A stretch of 64,000 nucleotides of DNA from Pseudogemmobacter bohemicus (GCF_003290025.1 NZ_QNHG01000002.1:694941-758940); one strand, 5' to 3'. Shown: positions 37,168 through 47,448, counted from the stretch's first letter. Numbers and translations are program-made. Notes: generated by a model not told the origin, from the letters alone.

Positions 37168-38396
37168 TCGCGGGCCTCTTTTTCCTGGAGGGCTCCCGGA
37201 TCGGGGCCGAGCGGCGCACCGCCGCGACGGGGCGTGAGGGGACCGGCGAGGCGTTGCAACAGGCCCGCGAGGCCCTGGGGTGCGAAGAGGGTGACGCAGA
37301 CGAAGCCGAGCCCCAGCAGGATCAGCCACCAGTCCACCCATTTGATGGTGTAAAAGCCCAGAGGCAGATCGGGCGCGCGGCCTCCGGTGAACCAGGACGA
37401 CAGGAGCGAGACCAGCGCCGCGCCCAGCACCGCGCCCCAGAGTTGCCCCCGCCCGCCGATCGCCACCCAGACCGCGAGATAGATCGAGGCGATGGGGGCA
37501 AGCTCGGCCGGGTTGATGATGCCGGCCTGCGGATAATAGAGCGCACCGGCGATGGCGGCGATCAGGGCGGCGAGGGTGAAGACGAAGAGTTTATAGCTCT
37601 CGACCGGATAGCCCAGAAAGCGCATGCGGGTCTCGTCATCGCGGATGGCGCGGATCACAGAGCCGAATTTGCCGGAGGTGATGCTGCTCAGCAGCAGATA
37701 GCCGAGCGCGAGGGCGAGAGCGGAGGCGAGGAAGAGCCAGATCGAGATTACATCCTGGCTGGTCTGGCCGAGGCCGGGGATGTTTTGCAGCCCGGACAGC
37801 CCGTTATTGCCCCTGAGACCGGAATCGTTCTGGAAGAGCCAGAGCGCCAGCGTCAGCGTCATCGCCTGGGTCAGGATCGAGAGATAGACACCGGTGACGC
37901 GGGAGCGGAAGGCGAGCCAGCCGAAGACCAGCGCCAGCAGGCCGGGGACCAGCAGCACCAGCAGGAGTTGCAGCGGCAGGCTATGGGCGAAGCTCCAGAT
38001 CGGGGGCAGTTCAGACGAGCCGACCACGCCGAAGATCTGGCTGGTGATGCCCTGGCGGATCTCCTCAGGGGTGGCGGGAAGCGGGCTGTTTGCGAGGCTG
38101 AGGATGACGATTTCCTCGGTCCTAGCATACATCAGCCACATGCCGATCATATAGCCGCCAATCGCAAAAAACGCCATGTGGCCGAGCGATAGGATACCGG
38201 TGAACCCCCAGATCAGATCCATCGCCAGCGCAACGAGGCAAAGGCACAGCGTCTTGCCCAGCGTTTTGACGAAGGAAGTGGGGATCAGCGAAAGCCCCCA
38301 GGCCTCGGACATGACGGTCACTGCGATGGTGAAAAGCGCGAGGCAGGCGAGGAAGAGCAGAACCGAGGGGTTTTTGGCGAAGAAGCTGTGTTTCAT
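37164..38396 (-). CDS. urtC: Urea ABC transporter permease UrtC
   Basis: A 410-residue LivM-type permease with about ten helices. The N-terminal part contains VALAMDLIWGFTGILSLGHMAFFAIGGYMIGMWLMY, a UrtC landmark, and the ATPase-docking region lies near VIRAIRDDETRMRFLGYPVESYKLFVF (about 270-296). The C-terminal tail is Arg/Gly/Pro-rich. It forms the urea channel with UrtB. The 133-bp gap to urtB holds the second copy of the palindromic repeat. Confidence 0.93.
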   Translation of the reverse strand: MKHSFFAKNPSVLLFLACLALFTIAVTVMSEAWGLSLIPTSFVKTLGKTLCLCLVALAMDLIWGFTGILSLGHMAFFAIGGYMIGMWLMYARTEEIVILSLANSPLPATPEEIRQGITSQIFGVVGSSELPPIWSFAHSLPLQLLLVLLVPGLLALVFGWLAFRSRVTGVYLSILTQAMTLTLALWLFQNDSGLRGNNGLSGLQNIPGLGQTSQDVISIWLFLASALALALGYLLLSSITSGKFGSVIRAIRDDETRMRFLGYPVESYKLFVFTLAALIAAIAGALYYPQAGIINPAELAPIASIYLAVWVAIGGRGQLWGAVLGAALVSLLSSWFTGGRAPDLPLGFYTIKWVDWWLILLGLGFVCVTLFAPQGLAGLLQRLAGPLTPRRGGAPLGPDPGALQEKEARE

Positions 38397-38429
38397 GGCT
38401 GGCGCTGCGCTTTTTGGCTGGCGTTGCGC

Positions 38430-38485
38430 GCGGGGGGCTTCGCGCCCCCCGGACCCCCCGCGGGATATTTAGGGACAGATGAAAG
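38430..38485. repeat. Palindromic intergenic repeat, copy 2 (urtC-urtB gap)
   Basis: Shares with copy 1 the CCCCCCGGACCCCC block, GGGATATTTA and GGACAGATGAAAG, in the same orientation. The flanking arm (GCGCGGGGGGCTTCGCGCCCCCC) forms a strong hairpin with a CTTCG-type loop. Confidence 0.7.
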
Positions 38486-38529
38486 AAGACAGGTTTGGGC
38501 CAGGGCGGGGAAGGCGATGCGGAACATGG

Positions 38530-40476
38530 TCAGTCTCCTGCGGCGCGGCCTTTGAGGGCGATGATGCCTCTGGGGCGGAACTGGATGAAGAGGATGATGA
38601 AGAGGATCATCCAGGTTTGCGCGGCGAGGGTGTTCGAAGGGTTCAGCCATTCGATGCCCTTTTGCAGCGTGCCGATCAGCGCGGCGCCGGCCAGCGTGCC
38701 CCAGATATTCCCGACGCCTCCGACCACGACGGTCATAAAGCTTTGGACGATATAGTCATTGCCCAGTTCTGAGGTGACTTTCGCGAAAAGTCCTATGGCG
38801 ACGCCCGCGATGCCCGCGATGCCGGAGCCGAGGCCGAAGGTCAGCATATTGATGCGGTCGGGATTGATGCCCATCGAGGCGGCCATGTTGCGGTTTTGCT
38901 GGACGGCGCGGACTTCGAGCCCGAGGCGGGTGCGTTTCATCACGAAAAGGATGAAGCAAAGGAACAGGGTGGCGAGGACGAAGATCGCGATGCGGATATA
39001 GCTGATGGCGATGATGTCGTTGAAGGCGAGCTGACCGTCGAGCCAGGCGGGCGCGGTCAGCGGGCGGGCCTGGGTTCCGAAGATATTCTTGGCCAGCTGT
39101 TGCAGCGCGATCGAGATGCCAAAGGTTGCAAGCAGCGTCTCAAGCGGGCGTTTGTAGAGATGGCGGATCACCAGCCGCTCCATTGCGACGCCTGCGGCGA
39201 AGGTGACCGCGAAGGCCATAGGCAGGGCGACGATGATCGAGATTGTGTAGTCGGGGATGATCAGCTGCACCACATATCCGGTATAGGCGCCCATCATGAT
39301 GAATTCGCCATGCGCCATATTAATCACCCCCATCACGCCGAAAGTGATGGCGAGGCCGATGGCGGCGAGGAAATAGATCGAGGCGAGCGAGACCGCGTCC
39401 AGCGCCAGATCGGCGGCCTGCATGGCGCCGACGCGGGTGGAAATGGCACTCAGCGCGGCGCTTGCGGCGGTGGTGACGGCGGGCTCGGGCTCGGTATAGA
39501 GGTCGTAGAAGTGATAGCGGGCCAGAGTGGCGGCGACCTCGTCTTCGGTGGCGGCAGGGGGGACGGCGCCGGCCGCTTCCAGCGCGGTATAGGCGCGGTC
39601 GCGGGCGGCCTGATCGTTCAGCGCGGCCAGTTTCACACCGCCGACCTCGCCATTCGCGATATTGGCGATCAGTGCGTCGCGGGCGGTTTTGACGCTCAGT
39701 CGTTCCGGCGCGGCGCCGGCGGCGATCAGGATATCCCAGGCCTCTTCGGCGGGAATATCCGTGCCCGGGATCAGTGCGCGCGCGATATTGGCGCCGGCAG
39801 GGGGCGGGCTGTCGAAAGCGGCGCGCCTCGTCGTGGTCAGGGGCGTCAGCGCGGCGCGCAGGTCGAGGCCGGTATCGGCGCCGAAGCTTTCAATCGCTTT
39901 GACGCGCGCGGCGCTGTCAGGGTCAAAACGCAGGGTCAGAAGGCGTTCAAGCCGGTGTTTCTGCGCCAGAAGGACGGGATTGCTCTCGCCTGGAATGGCG
40001 TTTCGCAGCGGTTCCAGGTGACCCGCGCTGGCATCGCGGGCGATGGCGGTCAGCGCCTCGGCGCGGCGCGCAGGATCGGGGTCCGCGAGGGTGAACTGCA
40101 CCAGAGCGGTCTGGATCAACCCGCGCACACCTGCATTCGGCTTCAGCTCGGTCATGTCGGTTTTTGCGGCAATGCCGGCCTCCGCTCCGGTCAGATCGCG
40201 GAGCGCCCAGCCATCCCCGGACGGGCGGATCAGAAAGATCACCCCATCGGATTTGCGCTGCGCGAGCCCCTTTTCCGCCCAGGCGGCAAGGATTTCGGCG
40301 GCCATCGGGTCGCCCGAGGCAGCCAGCGCGTCGATCACCGGGCCGATGCTTTGCCGCGAGGGTTTCGCGACCTGACCGGCATTGTCCAGCACGACGGCGG
40401 CGGCTTTGCCTTCGGCCTGGGCGCGGGCCGGGGTCAGCGCCAGCAACAGGGCGAAGAGGAGGAAGAGGGTGCGCAT
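38530..40476 (-). CDS. urtB: Urea ABC transporter permease UrtB
   Basis: A 648-residue protein from ATG 40476. It starts with a signal peptide (MRTLFLLFALLLALTPARAQA), followed by a soluble, probably alpha-helical region (about 25-350) with repeated Ala/Arg-rich helices, then a LivH-type permease (about 370-640) with NMAHGEFIMMGAYTGYVV and VRAVQQNRNMAASMGINPDRINMLTFGLGSGIAG. UrtB proteins of proteobacteria commonly carry such an N-terminal extension; its role is unclear. It forms the translocation path with UrtC. Confidence 0.92.
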   Translation of the reverse strand: MRTLFLLFALLLALTPARAQAEGKAAAVVLDNAGQVAKPSRQSIGPVIDALAASGDPMAAEILAAWAEKGLAQRKSDGVIFLIRPSGDGWALRDLTGAEAGIAAKTDMTELKPNAGVRGLIQTALVQFTLADPDPARRAEALTAIARDASAGHLEPLRNAIPGESNPVLLAQKHRLERLLTLRFDPDSAARVKAIESFGADTGLDLRAALTPLTTTRRAAFDSPPPAGANIARALIPGTDIPAEEAWDILIAAGAAPERLSVKTARDALIANIANGEVGGVKLAALNDQAARDRAYTALEAAGAVPPAATEDEVAATLARYHFYDLYTEPEPAVTTAASAALSAISTRVGAMQAADLALDAVSLASIYFLAAIGLAITFGVMGVINMAHGEFIMMGAYTGYVVQLIIPDYTISIIVALPMAFAVTFAAGVAMERLVIRHLYKRPLETLLATFGISIALQQLAKNIFGTQARPLTAPAWLDGQLAFNDIIAISYIRIAIFVLATLFLCFILFVMKRTRLGLEVRAVQQNRNMAASMGINPDRINMLTFGLGSGIAGIAGVAIGLFAKVTSELGNDYIVQSFMTVVVGGVGNIWGTLAGAALIGTLQKGIEWLNPSNTLAAQTWMILFIILFIQFRPRGIIALKGRAAGD

Positions 40477-40553
40477 AGAACGGAGATCCGGCTGCGGGGC
40501 GGCTGCGGGAGGGCCGGGGATCGGCCCTCCCGCGTGGTAAAACCGGTCAGGGA

Positions 40554-41852
40554 TCAGTAATTCGACTGCAATTGGACGCAGGTTTTCGTCTCGGTATTGT
40601 ACATGCCGCATTTCAGATCGACCCAGTCGGAGTCGAGCACCGCCGATTCCGGCAGAAAATCGGTCCAGGCATCGCCCGGCACCGGCCCGGTCTGCGAGAT
40701 GATGTCGAACTGGCCATCGGCGCGGATCTCGCCGATCAGCACCGGCTTGGTGAGGTGGTGGTTCGGCAGCAGTTTCGCCATGCCGCCGGTGAGGTTGGGC
40801 GTCTCAAGCCCGACAATCGCGTCGAGGACCGGATCGACCGCCGTGGTGCCGGCCTTTTCCACCGCCTGAACCCAGAGATTGAAGCCGATCATCGTCGCCT
40901 CCATCGGGTCATTGGTCACGCGCTTTTCGTCGCCGGTAAACGCCTTCCAGGCCTTGATGAACTCGGCATTGGCCGGGCTTTCGGCGGTTTCGAAATAGTT
41001 CCAGGCGGCGAGATGGCCGACAAGGTTCGTCGTGTCGAGGCCGGAGAGTTCCTCTTCGCCGACCGAGAAGGCGACGACGGGGATCTTGTCGGCGGTGACG
41101 CCGGCGGCGGCGAGCTCTTTGTAGAAGCCGATATTCGCATCGCCGTTGATTGTGGAAATCACGCCGACCTTCTTGCCGTCCGCGCCAAGTGCCACAACGT
41201 CAGCCACGATCTTCGACCAGTCGGAATGGCCGAAGGGGGTGTAGTTGACGAAGATGTCTTCGGCCGCGATGCCTTTCGATTTCAGATAGGCCTCAAGGAT
41301 GTTGTTGGTGGTGCGCGGATAGACGTAATCGGTGCCGAGCAGCGCGAATTTCTCGATGCCGAGCTCTTCGAGGAAGTAATCCGTCGCCGGGATCGCCTGC
41401 TGGTTCGGCGCGGCGCCGGTATAGATGACGTTTTTCGACGATTCCTCGCCCTCATATTGCACCGGGTAGAACAGAAGGCCGTTCAGTTCCTCAATGACCG
41501 GCAGCACGGATTTGCGCGAAACGGAGGTCCAGCAGCCGAACATCACGTCGACTTTCGACACGGTCAGTAATTCCCGCGCCTTTTCCGCGAACAGGGGCCA
41601 GTCAGAGGCCGGGTCGACCACCACCGCCTCAAGCTGACGGCCCAGAATGCCGCCTTTCTTGTTCTGTTCGGCCACCATCATCAGGACCGTGTCCTTCAGC
41701 GTGGTTTCTGAAATCGCCATCGTGCCGGAAAGCGAATGCAGCACGCCGACCTTGATCGGCCCACCTTCGGCAAAGGCCATGCGCCCCATGCCGAGGGTAA
41801 GCGCGCTGGCGGCGATACTGGCTTTCAGAAGGGCTCTGCGTCCAAGTTTCAT
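40554..41852 (-). CDS. urtA: Urea ABC transporter substrate-binding protein UrtA
   Basis: A 432-residue periplasmic urea-binding protein. The ATG at 41852 follows GAGG; an in-frame GTG 12 bases upstream is less likely. The leader MKLGRRALLKASIAASALTLG has a twin-arginine-like RR followed by a hydrophobic stretch and an AFA cleavage site, so Tat export is possible. Mature landmarks: KVGVLHSLSGTMAISE, FGCWTSVSRKSVLPV and FYPVQYEGEESSKNVIYTGAAPNQQ, all typical of UrtA. It begins 62 bp after the allophanate hydrolase stop. Confidence 0.94.
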   Translation of the reverse strand: MKLGRRALLKASIAASALTLGMGRMAFAEGGPIKVGVLHSLSGTMAISETTLKDTVLMMVAEQNKKGGILGRQLEAVVVDPASDWPLFAEKARELLTVSKVDVMFGCWTSVSRKSVLPVIEELNGLLFYPVQYEGEESSKNVIYTGAAPNQQAIPATDYFLEELGIEKFALLGTDYVYPRTTNNILEAYLKSKGIAAEDIFVNYTPFGHSDWSKIVADVVALGADGKKVGVISTINGDANIGFYKELAAAGVTADKIPVVAFSVGEEELSGLDTTNLVGHLAAWNYFETAESPANAEFIKAWKAFTGDEKRVTNDPMEATMIGFNLWVQAVEKAGTTAVDPVLDAIVGLETPNLTGGMAKLLPNHHLTKPVLIGEIRADGQFDIISQTGPVPGDAWTDFLPESAVLDSDWVDLKCGMYNTETKTCVQLQSNY

Positions 41853-41914
41853 AGAATTCCTCACTGTTGGTTTGGGGTGATCGCCCGCTTTTCGCGGGTC
41901 TGTCGCTCAGGTGG

Positions 41915-43723
41915 TCAGGGGGAGAGGCTGGCGATATAGGCCCGCCAGCCGCCGAAATCAGAGATGTCTTTTGCGCCTTTCAGCCCTTCGGCCTCGACGA
42001 TGAAGCCTTTGGGCGTGGTGCCATCGGCGAGGCGCGCGGTGCCGATGCCCAAAGGCGCGGGGATGCCGGCGACGAAACTTCCGAAACTGGTGGCGGGGAT
42101 CGCCCAGACCTCGGTTTTGATCCGGGCGCCCTCGCCGGGGGCTGTGCGCATCAGGCCGGGGCGGGCCGGCGGGCCGCCGGCGAGGACGTAAAGCCGGTAT
42201 TCGGGCAGCGTCTCGACCGCGCGCAGGAACCGCGCGCCGCGTGAGGTCAGCTCATGGTTCAGCACCATGCCGGAAAGATGCGCGCCGACCACGGTGACCT
42301 CGATCTCATCCGGGCCCGCCTGCGGCGCCGGGGCCGCCAATGCGGGCACCGGGGTTTCGGTGGCCCCGATGGTATTCCTCGCCGCCGCCTGGATCCTGGC
42401 GCCAAGCGCTGCGATCAGCCCGTCGCGGCCTTTCGGCGCGATCAGCGTCACGCCCGAGGGGAAGCCGTCGCTGCGCCACCTGGACGGCACCGCCAATGCG
42501 CAGAGATCCAACAGGTTGACGAAATTCGTGTAAGTCCCGAGTTCCGAATTCGGCCCGACCGGATCGGCATCAAGATCGGCGCGGGTGCGGGGGCGCGGAT
42601 AGGTCGGCACCACCAGCATGTCGATCTGGTTCCAGAGCGCCGAGGCGGTCAGCGCCAGTTCTTTCACCCGGTAAAACGCCGCAAACATATCGGCGGCCGA
42701 GTAATTGCTGGCGCCCGAGATGATCTTCAGCGTGGTCGGGTGCAGCACCTCGGGCCTGTTCTCGATGATCTCACGAATGGCCTGATAGCGCTCGGCCACC
42801 CAGGGGCCGGAATAGAGGAGGCGCGCCACCTCAAAGAGCGGCGCCATATCGACGGGTTTTGCCGGGGTGGCGATGATATTGCTCAGATCGGTCAGCGCGG
42901 CGTCAAAGGCGGCTTCGGACAGCGCGTCGCCGCCAAAAATGCGGCCCGCCGCGTCAGGGATGCCGATCCGCAGCCCGTCGGGCAGGTTTGAAGGTTTCAG
43001 CGCCTCGGGGATATTGCGCGACCAGGGATCAGCCGGGTTGTGGCCGCCCATCACCCGCAAGACAGTGCTGGCGTCCGCGACGGTTCCGGCGAAAATCGAA
43101 ATCGTGTCCAGCGTCTGGCAGGCCGGCACCATGCCGTGATCCGAGATCACCCCCAAAGTCGGTTTCAGCCCCACGATATTGTTCAGCCCCGCCGGCACCC
43201 GGCCCGAGCCCGCCGTATCGGTGCCCAGCGAAAAGCTCACCAGCCCATGCCCGACCGCAACGCCCGAGCCGCCCGAAGAGCCCCCCGGCACATAATCCGG
43301 GTTGATCGAATTCCTTGGCACCGGCCAGGGGGTGCGCACGCCGACCAGCCCGGTCGCAAACTGGTCGAGATTGGTCTTGCCGATCAGGATCGCGCCGGCA
43401 TCCAGCAGCCGTTGCACCGAAAAGGCGGTCTCATCGGGGATATAGGAAAAGGCCTCGCAGGCGGCGGTGGTCGGCACACCGGCCACGTCGATATTGTCCT
43501 TGGCTGCGAATGGCACACCCCAAAGCGGCCTGGCCACCGGATCAAACGGGCCGAGCGCCCGGGCCGCAGCAATGGCATCCTCTTCGGCGATCAGGGTGAT
43601 GAAGATGCCCGGATCATTCAGCGCCTTCAGCCGCATATGGATATTCGCCACCACCCCGGCGGGGGAGAGACCTGTGGCATAGGCGGTGTGCAGCGAGGCA
43701 ATCGTCGGAAACTCAACAGACAT
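41915..43723 (-). CDS. atzF: Allophanate hydrolase (amidase-signature family)
   Basis: A 602-residue enzyme hydrolysing allophanate to ammonium and CO2. The N-terminal amidase domain holds the Ser-cisSer-Lys triad: Lys near 75 (AAKDNIDV), PGGSSGGSG near 147-154 (cis-Ser) and DTAGSGR near 169-175 (nucleophile). The C-terminal domain (about 460-600; VVGAHLSGMVLNHELTSRGARFL) is the AtzF-type module with a second, decarboxylation-linked role. It starts 9 bp after the urea carboxylase stop with a GAGGA site, so both enzymes of the urea amidolyase pathway are made from one message. Confidence 0.93.
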   Translation of the reverse strand: MSVEFPTIASLHTAYATGLSPAGVVANIHMRLKALNDPGIFITLIAEEDAIAAARALGPFDPVARPLWGVPFAAKDNIDVAGVPTTAACEAFSYIPDETAFSVQRLLDAGAILIGKTNLDQFATGLVGVRTPWPVPRNSINPDYVPGGSSGGSGVAVGHGLVSFSLGTDTAGSGRVPAGLNNIVGLKPTLGVISDHGMVPACQTLDTISIFAGTVADASTVLRVMGGHNPADPWSRNIPEALKPSNLPDGLRIGIPDAAGRIFGGDALSEAAFDAALTDLSNIIATPAKPVDMAPLFEVARLLYSGPWVAERYQAIREIIENRPEVLHPTTLKIISGASNYSAADMFAAFYRVKELALTASALWNQIDMLVVPTYPRPRTRADLDADPVGPNSELGTYTNFVNLLDLCALAVPSRWRSDGFPSGVTLIAPKGRDGLIAALGARIQAAARNTIGATETPVPALAAPAPQAGPDEIEVTVVGAHLSGMVLNHELTSRGARFLRAVETLPEYRLYVLAGGPPARPGLMRTAPGEGARIKTEVWAIPATSFGSFVAGIPAPLGIGTARLADGTTPKGFIVEAEGLKGAKDISDFGGWRAYIASLSP

Positions 43724-43732
43724 TCTGATTCC

Positions 43733-46700
43733 TCAGGCGGCGGCAATGACCAGCAGACGGTCGCCGGTGGCGACGGTTCGGCCGGGGCGGGCATGGATGC
43801 GGGCGATGGTGCCCGAGACCGGGGCGGTGACGGTGATCTCGGTCTTCATCGCCTCAAGGATGGCGACGGTGTCGCCGGCGCTGACTTCCTGGCCTTCCTC
43901 GACCAGCACTTTCCAGACCGAGCCATGCAGTTCCGCCAGCAGCGCCTCGCCGGCGATGTCGCTCTCATCCGGGGGCGGGGCATCGTCGATGGCGGCGAGC
44001 GCCTCATCCTCCTGCCAGCGGGCTACCTCTTCGGTAAAGGCCACGGCCTGGGCGGCTTTGAAGGCGGCGATGCTGTCTTTTTCGCTTTCCAGGAAGGCGT
44101 GATAGGCGCCGAGGTCGAAGACCTCTTCCTTGATCCGCACAGTAGCGCGACCCTCGCGGAAATCCTCGCGCAGCCGGTCGAGCTCCGGCTCTGACACCTC
44201 ATGGAACCGCACCTGGTCGAAGAAGCGCAAAAGCCAGGGCTCGCCCGGGGTGAAGGAGGCGTTTTTGGTGAATTTGTTCCAGATCGGCAGGGTGCGACCG
44301 ATCAGCTGATAGCCGCCGGGGCTGTCCATGCCATAGATGCACATATAGACGCCGCCGATGCCGACGGTGCCCTCGGCGGTGAAGGTGCGGGCGGGGTTGT
44401 ATTTCGAGGTCAGCAGCCGATGGCGCGGGTCGATCGGCACCGCACAGGGGGCGCCAAGATAGACGTCGCCCAGCCCCATCACCATATAGCTGGTCTCGAA
44501 TGCGATCCGCTTCACCTCGTCGCGCGAGGCGAGGCCGTTGATTCGCTGGATGAAATCGACATTGTTCGGCATCCACGGCGCGTTGGCGCGGACCGTCTCG
44601 CTATAGCGGGTCTGCGCATCCAGCGTGGCGCTGTCCTCAAACGCCATCGGCATATGGATGACGCGGGTTGCCAGCTTCATGCTGGCGATTTCCGGCAGCG
44701 TCTCTTCGACGGCCAGCAGCTTTGCGATCAGATCGGTCTGATGGATGATGCGCCCGTCATAATTGATCTGCAGAGACCGCACGCCCGGAGACAGCTCCAG
44801 GATGCCGTTGATCGGGCTGGCCTGCAGCGCCTCCATCAGCGCATGGACGCGGAAGCGGTAGCGCAGATCCAGCTCGTTCGGGCCATATTCCAGCAGGATA
44901 TATTTGTCGCCGGCCTGGCGATAGGCAATGGCGGGGCGGTCGCCGATGGCGGGCAGTGCGGCGATCACCGTGGCGGAAACCGTCGCGGCGGGTGCCAGCG
45001 AGGGCGCGATGCGGGCGGGAAGGGGCGCAGGCGGGGTCAGGGTCGCGATGGCCGCGTCCTGGGCCTTCTCCAGCGCAAGCGCGTCGTCGAAACTCATCGG
45101 CCTGAACCGGATCCGGTCGCCTGGGCGGGCCTGGCCGATCTTCCACAGCTCGGCCTGGACGATGGTGGCGGGGCAGACGAAACCGCCAAGGCTTGGCCCG
45201 TCCTGGGTCAGGATCACGGGCATATCGCCGGTGAAATTGATCGCACCAATGGCATATTCGGTATCGTGGATGTTCGAGGGGTGCAGCCCGGCTTCACCGC
45301 CATCTGATCTGGCCCATGTGGGCTTTGGCCCGATCAGCCGCACGCCAAGGCGGTTCGAGTTGTAATGAACCTCCCAATCGGTGGCGAAAAACATCTCGAT
45401 TGCCTCGGGCGTGAAGAAATCCGGGGCGCCGTGGGGGCCATAGGTGACGCCGACCTCCCAGGTCGTGCCATAGACGGGGATCAGCGCGTCGGGCGCCGGG
45501 GCGGCGGCAAGCGGCGCATCCGCCCCAAGCGCGATCACATCGCCCTTTTGCAGAACGCGGCCCGCATGGCCACCGAATTTCCCCAGCACAAAGGTCGCGC
45601 GGCTGCCAAGGTAAAGCGGAACATCCAGCCCGCCTGCCACCGCGAGGTAAGAGCGGCAGCCGGTTTCCGCCTTGCCGATCTCAAGCAACTGGCCGGCGCG
45701 GACGGTGACAGGGGACCAGAGCGCGATTTCGACCCCGTCGAGTCTTGCCCCGCAGCCGGCTCCGGTCAGCGCGATGGTGGTGTCGGAATGGAATTTGACC
45801 GAAGGCCCGACCAGGGTGCATTCGATCCCGGCGGCATCCGGGCTGTTGCCGACGATCCGGTTCGCCATGCGGAAGGCAAACGCGTCCATCGGCCCGGAAG
45901 GCGGCACCCCGATATGCCAGAATCCCATGCGGCCGGGGCAGTCCTGGATGGTGGTATAGGTGCCGGGTGCGGTGATTTCCAGGGCGTTCGGCGCATAGGC
46001 AAACCCGCCGAGCGCGCGGGTCGAGACCTGACCGGTCGCGAACATTTCAGACGCGGTGACCGCGCGCAGATAGCCGATATTGGTGGCGATTCCGGCAATG
46101 TTCGAGCCTTTCAGTGCGCTTTGCATTTTCGCGATGGCCTCTTCGCGTGTCTCGCCATGGACGATCAGCTTGGCGATCATCGGGTCATAGAATGGCGAGA
46201 CAACCGAGCCGGTCGAGACCCAGCCATCCAGCCGCACATCCCCGGGGAAGGTCACCTCGGTCAACTCGCCCGCCGAGGGCAGGAAGTCATGCACCGGATC
46301 CTCGGCATAGATGCGGACCTCGATGGAATGGCCCTTCGCCTGCGGCAAGGCGGTCAGATCCGGCGGCGTGCCGGCGGCGGTCAGCAGCATCCATTCGACA
46401 AGGTCGATGCCCAGCACGGATTCGGTGACCGGATGTTCGACCTGGAGCCTGGTATTGACCTCCAGGAAGTAGAACGCATCGCGGGCGCGGTCATAGATAT
46501 ATTCAACCGTCCCCGCCGACTGATAGCCGACCGAGGCGCCCAGCGACTCGGCTGCCGCCATCATCGCGGCGCGGGTGGCAGCCGGCAGATCGGGGGCCGG
46601 GGTTTCCTCGACCACTTTCTGGTTGCGGCGTTGCAGCGAGCAGTCGCGCTCTCCCAAAGCGACAACGCGGCCCTGGCCGTCGCCGAAGATCTGCACCTCG

Positions 46701-47323
46701 ACATGGCGGCCATTGTCGATGCAGCATTCCAGAAAGACGCCTGCATCTTTGAAGAAGTTCAGCGCCTGGCGGCGGACGGTGTCGAACGCCTCGGTCAGCG
46801 CTGTCGCATCGCCGCAGCGGGTCATGCCGATGCCACCGCCGCCGGCGGTGGATTTCAGCATCACCGGATAGCCGATGCGGGCTGCCTCGCTCAGCGCCTG
46901 TTCTGCAGTGTCAAGAAGGCCAGAGCCCGGAACCAGCGGCACGCCGGCGGCTTCGGCCAGCTCGCGCGAGGTGTGTTTCAGCCCGAACTGGCGGATCTGG
47001 TCGGGGGTTGGGCCGACGAAAGTGATGCCATCGGCAGCGCAAGCCTCTGCGAATGCGGTGTTTTCCGACAGGAACCCATAGCCGGGGATCACTGCCTCGG
47101 CGCCATGCTCTTTGGCGGCCGCAAGGATCAGATCGGCGCGCAGATAGGTATCGGCAGGCTTGTCGCCCGGCAGCCGCACCGCGACATCCGCCAGCGCCAC
47201 ATGCGGGCTGCCATGGTCGGGATCGGAATGCACGGCGACCGCGCGGATGCCCATCGCCTTCAGCGTGCGGATGATGCGGGCGGCAATCTCTCCGCGATTG
47301 GCGACGAGAACGGTGCGGAACAT
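43733..47323 (-). CDS. uca: Urea carboxylase (biotin-dependent)
   Basis: A 1196-residue enzyme from ATG 47323 (MFRTVLVANRGEIAARII). The biotin carboxylase domain (about 1-450) has the ATP-grasp loop GGGGIGMTRC and VEVQIFGDG. The carboxyltransferase region combines AHS2-like (about 465-780) and AHS1-like (about 815-1020) domains. The C-terminal biotin carrier domain holds EAMKTE with the biotinyl lysine near residue 1160. It carboxylates urea to allophanate using ATP and bicarbonate. It is first of uca-atzF-urtABCDE. The small urea-carboxylase-associated proteins often encoded beside this enzyme are absent in this window. Confidence 0.94.
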   Translation of the reverse strand: MFRTVLVANRGEIAARIIRTLKAMGIRAVAVHSDPDHGSPHVALADVAVRLPGDKPADTYLRADLILAAAKEHGAEAVIPGYGFLSENTAFAEACAADGITFVGPTPDQIRQFGLKHTSRELAEAAGVPLVPGSGLLDTAEQALSEAARIGYPVMLKSTAGGGGIGMTRCGDATALTEAFDTVRRQALNFFKDAGVFLECCIDNGRHVEVQIFGDGQGRVVALGERDCSLQRRNQKVVEETPAPDLPAATRAAMMAAAESLGASVGYQSAGTVEYIYDRARDAFYFLEVNTRLQVEHPVTESVLGIDLVEWMLLTAAGTPPDLTALPQAKGHSIEVRIYAEDPVHDFLPSAGELTEVTFPGDVRLDGWVSTGSVVSPFYDPMIAKLIVHGETREEAIAKMQSALKGSNIAGIATNIGYLRAVTASEMFATGQVSTRALGGFAYAPNALEITAPGTYTTIQDCPGRMGFWHIGVPPSGPMDAFAFRMANRIVGNSPDAAGIECTLVGPSVKFHSDTTIALTGAGCGARLDGVEIALWSPVTVRAGQLLEIGKAETGCRSYLAVAGGLDVPLYLGSRATFVLGKFGGHAGRVLQKGDVIALGADAPLAAAPAPDALIPVYGTTWEVGVTYGPHGAPDFFTPEAIEMFFATDWEVHYNSNRLGVRLIGPKPTWARSDGGEAGLHPSNIHDTEYAIGAINFTGDMPVILTQDGPSLGGFVCPATIVQAELWKIGQARPGDRIRFRPMSFDDALALEKAQDAAIATLTPPAPLPARIAPSLAPAATVSATVIAALPAIGDRPAIAYRQAGDKYILLEYGPNELDLRYRFRVHALMEALQASPINGILELSPGVRSLQINYDGRIIHQTDLIAKLLAVEETLPEIASMKLATRVIHMPMAFEDSATLDAQTRYSETVRANAPWMPNNVDFIQRINGLASRDEVKRIAFETSYMVMGLGDVYLGAPCAVPIDPRHRLLTSKYNPARTFTAEGTVGIGGVYMCIYGMDSPGGYQLIGRTLPIWNKFTKNASFTPGEPWLLRFFDQVRFHEVSEPELDRLREDFREGRATVRIKEEVFDLGAYHAFLESEKDSIAAFKAAQAVAFTEEVARWQEDEALAAIDDAPPPDESDIAGEALLAELHGSVWKVLVEEGQEVSAGDTVAILEAMKTEITVTAPVSGTIARIHARPGRTVATGDRLLVIAAA

Positions 47324-47428
47324 GGTGCGGCCCCCGGGCGTTGTGCCGCACAGCATTCCCCGTCCCGGCGGCGCAGGGGCCACGGGAGAAGGGCGTGTCG
47401 TGATCGGCGGAATGGTGATCTGTCAGCA

Positions 47429-47448
47429 CTTTTGCAGTTGCAGCAAAG
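47429..47448. promoter_or_regulatory. Imperfect dyad in the uca-lysR divergent region
   Basis: CTTTTGC and GCAAAG form an imperfect inverted repeat within the 212-bp gap between the divergent uca and lysR genes. It is a candidate LysR operator by position; the T-N11-A core is not certain. Confidence 0.3.
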
